Assembly (NCBI GenBank): GCA_014621425.1
Contig: JAANBB010000738.1
Location: 1 to 12,487 of the forward strand
Origin: Cylindrodendrum hubeiense
Lineage: Eukaryota; Ascomycota; Sordariomycetes; Hypocreales; Nectriaceae
Reading direction: 5' to 3'
DNA length: 12,487 nucleotides
Below the pieces are notes generated by a model. The model ran no database searches. It saw only the letters and a list, made by a program, of their open reading frames with translations, and was not told where the DNA came from. Below, one piece after another: positions 9,551 to 12,487 of this stretch. Each line of letters begins with the position of its first letter. The stretch's first letter is position 1. The position numbers and the translations under genes were made by a program.

Positions 9551-10040
9551 TGGTGTCTCTGCCCTCTCGGAGCAGCACCAAGTTCCATATGGCGTCGATG
9601 AGACTAAACCGACAAGGGCCCACGAGTCTCCAGCGCGCTTGTCCCCTCTGGGGCTCTCTCAGCCCTTTACCCACCAACCCACCATGGCCAAATCTCCAGC
9701 GACTCCATCCAGACTTCCAGACCACCAAACGCATTCCAAACCTCCAATGGTGCTCCAGCAGCATCCCGGCCGCCACCTACCTCGCGGGATGCTGTAAGCG
9801 GCAGGAGTCGTCCGAGGCTCCCACAGTGCCAAGTCGATCATTCTCGGGTGCGAGAGTCATGGACCATGCCTCTTCTCTGAGACCCCTCGTTCGCATGCTG
9901 CGCTGCGTATCCACCACCCCACCAACTACTGAATGCGCCTCGCCATTCCATCGCGGCACCCTCGAGGCGCCAATGATATGATGCGATTGCACAGACATCA
10001 GCTCGCCCGTACGGGCCTAGAGAGGCTGTGGCCTCCGGAT

Positions 10041-10080
10041 ACCAACCCATCCCATCCCATCTCAACCCATACCAACCCGG
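10041..10080. repeat. CCCAT/ACCAACCC pyrimidine-rich simple repeat
   Basis: A short low-complexity tract containing CCCAT three times in a row (10047-10060) flanked by ACCAACCC at both ends (10041-10048 and 10071-10078). It is typical of C/T-rich stretches upstream of fungal genes and has no assigned function. Confidence 0.6.
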
Positions 10081-10608
10081 CTAGTCCCCCCGGGAGCAGA
10101 TGCGTCGTGCCATCGCCGGCGAGCTTGGCCAAGCTACCAAGTGCGACGCACAGATTGCTGCTCGCAACCCTTTCTCGCTCGCTGGAAGCAGGGGAGGGGC
10201 CCAGCCAACCGCACCATCTCCATCTTCGTCCAAGTGAGCGTCGGACGCCCTGGCGACATCCGCCTCCAGCCCTGGACGCCCGCCCGCCAACCCCCTGATG
10301 GAAGCCAGTTCGTCACCATCCTGGACCTCGGAGTTTTGACGTGCAGTAGGGGCAGCTGCACACCCTCTTTCCTTCGCTTCCCCCTCCGAGATGGCTTGCG
10401 CGACTCGGCGGGCTAGGGTGCCTGGTCGGGCCTGATAAGCTGCCATCTCCATGTCCCCAGCCCAACCCGTCAACCCAAGTGTCCGTCTATCTATCGACGT
10501 CTGCATGGCGCATTTGCTTCGGGAACTCTTGCGTCCATTAGGTTTTCCCTTGGACATCCCCGCGGGTGACTGGCCTTGAAAGCATCAACTGCTCGTCTGC
10601 ATCCACTG

Positions 10609-10661
10609 GTATGCCTCGTCAAGCCTTACTCATTGTTTTGACTTCAACCTAACGGCTCAAG
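10609..10661 (+). other. probable 5' UTR intron of the rhodopsin-like gene
   Basis: The donor CTG|GTATGC at 10609, a perfect branch sequence CTAAC at 10649-10653, and the acceptor CAAG at 10661 define a 53-base intron, the same size class as the coding introns in this window. It lies 68 bases upstream of the ATG, so it would be removed from the leader. Its last base coincides with the point where similarity to the inverted relic begins. No transcript evidence is available, so it remains a prediction. Confidence 0.55.
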
Positions 10662-10729
10662 ATATCCTTCACCAACCCCGCCTACATGCTGAGGGCACAG
10701 CCTCGTCCACTCCTTTGACAATAATCACC

Positions 10730-12024
10730 ATGTCCATCTACTCAGAGGCCCCGGAGCTGAGGCCCTTCAGCAAGGACAAGCCGACTTTGCTCGTGAGCTG
10801 GTGGATTACAACATTCTGTGCCGCCATCATCGTCCTCCGTCTGAGCGGCCGTTACATCCGTGTCGAGAAGCTGCTCAGAGAGGACAAGATCGTCGCCGGC
10901 GCTTTGATACCTTTGGTTCTGCGTGCTGTGTGCGTGCACTTTGTTCTGCGCTACGGCACCAACAATGTCAACCTCGATGGCATCGACCTGACCCAGTCCG
11001 AGATAGACAAGAGGGTCATCGGTAGCCGTCTTGTCATGGCTAGCCGTGTCTTCTATGCTGCCATGTATGTCTTTACTTCCCCATTCCGCATTGTTCCCTG
11101 GTCTAATTGCATCTTCCTGATAGTATTTGGATCATCAAGTACACCACTCTGGAATTCTTCAGTCGTCTTGCAGGCGCAACGAGAAAGAAGATCCACGCAA
11201 TGATCATCGTCGGCATGCGCTGGACCCTCGGCCTCACCTTTATCGCCGTCATTGTGAGCGACCTGGCAGAGTGCCAGCCGGTTTCACACTACTGGCAGGT
11301 CACTCCCGACCCGGGACCCAAGTGTCGGCAGGGCTTCGCCCAGATGCTCACCATGGGCGCATGCAGCGTGGCTACTGACCTAGTGCTCATCGCCTTCCCC
11401 ATCCCCATCATCCTATCGAGTCAGATCGCCAGGAAGCGAAAGGTGCTTCTCGTTATGCTCTTCAGTTTGGTCTTCGTCACCGTCGGAATTACCCTTTACC
11501 GTATGCCAAACATTATCCAGAAGAACGGCAGCCAGGTGGATCGAACCATGTGGGCCTCGGTTGAGATCCTCGCCGCAACAGCCGTGGGCAACACCGTCGC
11601 CCTGGGATCATTCCTGCGCGACAGTGGTGTCAAGCGCAAGAAGTTTAAGGGATCCAACAGCTACTCTGGTTACTCTGACTCGCGGTCGCGAACAAACCCG
11701 ACCAGACTCACGCAGACGGCTGTCAGCAGGTGGGATGACGAGGATGGCCCGCCTGTCAAGACGACCGAGGGTATCTGGGCCAGCAGTGGGGCGTCCCACA
11801 CGACGACCGAATCGATCTCGAACAAGGCCGACGATGTGCACAAGGACTCAACTGAAATCCGCCCCGTCAGCCCTACGCAGAGCCATGATTCGCTCATTAC
11901 GCGGGACCAGCTCCAGCCATCGGTGGACATTCCCAGGGTAAATTTACCTCACCGACCAGGAGCGGCAATCGTGGCTGGAGATGCCAGAGAGCTGAAGCGC
12001 ACCAATACGTCTAGGGGAAGCTGA
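10730..12024 (+). CDS. seven-transmembrane fungal rhodopsin-like (SAT4-type) integral membrane protein
   Basis: Exons 10730-11064 and 11124-12024 flank a 59-base intron (GTATGT..GATAG, phase 2) and encode 411 residues. The chosen ATG lies in ATCACCATG, a good fungal initiation context; a TTG fifteen bases upstream is only in-frame sequence. Seven hydrophobic segments fall at about residues 22-38, 54-75, 103-124, 136-158, 185-212, 218-238 and 255-276. Family-like features are RVFYAAIIW in helix 3, the ECQPVSHYW stretch after helix 4 with Cys162 and Cys179, DLVLIAFPIP in helix 5, and VEILAATAVGNTVALGSFLR in helix 7. The lysine-rich KRKKFKG after helix 7 leads into a polar Ser/Thr-rich tail of about 125 residues, probably cytosolic. 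The family (Pfam Fung_rhodopsin) is abundant in filamentous fungi and mostly uncharacterised; no retinal-binding lysine of true opsins is evident in helix 7, so light sensing is not implied. No break is visible. A truncated inverted copy lies at 5543-5792. Role unknown; signalling or membrane scaffolding are guesses. Confidence 0.88.
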
Positions 12025-12487
12025 GAGAGCTGAGAGGATTGATGGCGTTGGAGATATGAATATGGATATGGCGATATGGTATGATACTGTGGTTATTCAG
12101 GATGACCAACATGTACTTGAATGTTTAATATTCGGCCGCCCGACGTCAATGGTTGGGTCAGGGCTAGGACGAATTCTCTACTGTAGATTTCTATGTCAAA
12201 CGACGATTTCTCTATGTTTAACCGATATGACCTCCGAGACGTAGCGTTGCAGTCGTGCATGGTGGTGGTGTTGATCGCTGGCCGCCACTCACACGCCACA
12301 GGCCTGACTCGAGCACAACGGCTGTAACGGCTGCCATGGCCAACTAAACTGGTGACGCGCAATTCGGTACGACTCGACCTGACAACCAACATCGAGTAAC
12401 AATCAATCTCGGGGAGCTGCACGCGATGCCAATTCCTGTACGTAATAGTGAGGGCGGTGGGCGGGGGCATCGCGGAGCGGAGTCGCG
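12025..12487. other. 3' UTR and downstream intergenic sequence, no gene recognised
   Basis: After the TGA at 12022-12024 comes a GATATGG-rich stretch (12050-12085) and AT-richer DNA that probably contains the 3' UTR and polyadenylation site of the rhodopsin-like gene. A GC-box-like GGTGGGCGGGGGC lies at about 12456-12468, near the right edge, and may belong to a neighbouring gene outside the window. The minus-strand open frame at 12470-12093 shows no recognisable motif. Confidence 0.4.

Larger units (their letters stand above)
7101..10608. other. very GC-rich 3.5-kb region without a supported gene; upstream region of the 10730 gene
   Basis: GC content is high throughout and extreme at about 8.1-8.6 kb. 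Long open frames occur on both strands at the same place (for example 8659-8027 and 9218-8574 minus, 8791-9459 plus), but their translations are Arg/Pro/Ala/Ser-rich, lack any motif, and are best explained by the scarcity of stop codons in GC-rich DNA. Pyrimidine-rich tracts and short tandem repeats increase towards 9.5-10.6 kb, as in many fungal promoters and leaders. A partial palindrome GTTACGT..ATGTAAC lies at 8671-8691. I cannot place a gene here; a long regulatory region or a non-coding transcript is possible. Confidence 0.45.

Noticed and set aside
10081..10557. 158-codon minus-strand open frame
   Set aside because: Lies in the pyrimidine-rich upstream region of the plus-strand gene, with no recognisable motif.
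1..12487. tRNA, rRNA, CRISPR array, biosynthetic cluster or novel multi-gene system
   Set aside because: No T-arm/cloverleaf pattern, no spaced direct repeats and no set of co-oriented intact enzymes was seen; one FMO relic and one membrane protein do not make a cluster.

Overview
This window looks like nuclear DNA of a filamentous ascomycete (Pezizomycotina, probably Sordariomycetes). The genes have several very short introns (51-79 bases) with GT..AG ends and CTAAC/CTGAC/CTAAT-type branch points close to the acceptor. The one intact start codon sits in a CACCATG context. The best protein matches are to families typical of these fungi. There is no sign of bacterial operons or Shine-Dalgarno sites. 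The species cannot be named from the sequence.

Layout. Bases 1-165 are the 3' end of a plus-strand gene whose product ends in a basic Ala/Lys/Arg tail. Bases 166-2178 are an AT-richer intergenic stretch with no recognised gene, though the minus strand holds a few unidentified hydrophobic open stretches. Bases 2179-4062 hold a six-exon flavin-containing monooxygenase (FMO) gene whose introns are intact but whose reading frame is broken by a one-base frameshift and an in-frame TAG, so it is best called a pseudogene. Bases 4063-5026 are AT-rich with no gene. Bases 5027-5308 (minus) look like a decayed piece of a Tc1/mariner-type transposase. Bases 5543-5792 (minus) are a truncated, mutated copy of the 5' end of the membrane-protein gene found at 10730, in opposite orientation. 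From about 6.4 kb the DNA becomes GC-rich, and 7.1-10.6 kb is a gene-poor, very GC-rich stretch. Bases 10730-12024 encode an apparently intact 411-residue seven-helix membrane protein of the fungal rhodopsin-like (SAT4-type, Pfam Fung_rhodopsin) family, with one coding intron and a probable 5' UTR intron. The last 460 bases are 3' UTR and intergenic DNA.

How it fits together. The left half (0.2-6 kb) looks like a decaying accessory segment: a broken metabolic gene, a transposase fossil and a pseudogene fragment in AT-richer DNA. The right half is GC-rich and has one living gene with a long upstream region. The most informative relationship is the inverted partial duplication. A piece covering the 5' UTR and first ~60 codons of the 10730 gene reappears about 5 kb away on the other strand, with its start codon lost (ATG to ATA), a stop at codon 17, a 9-base tandem duplication, and a truncation near the transposase relic. 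I see no convincing new multi-gene system.
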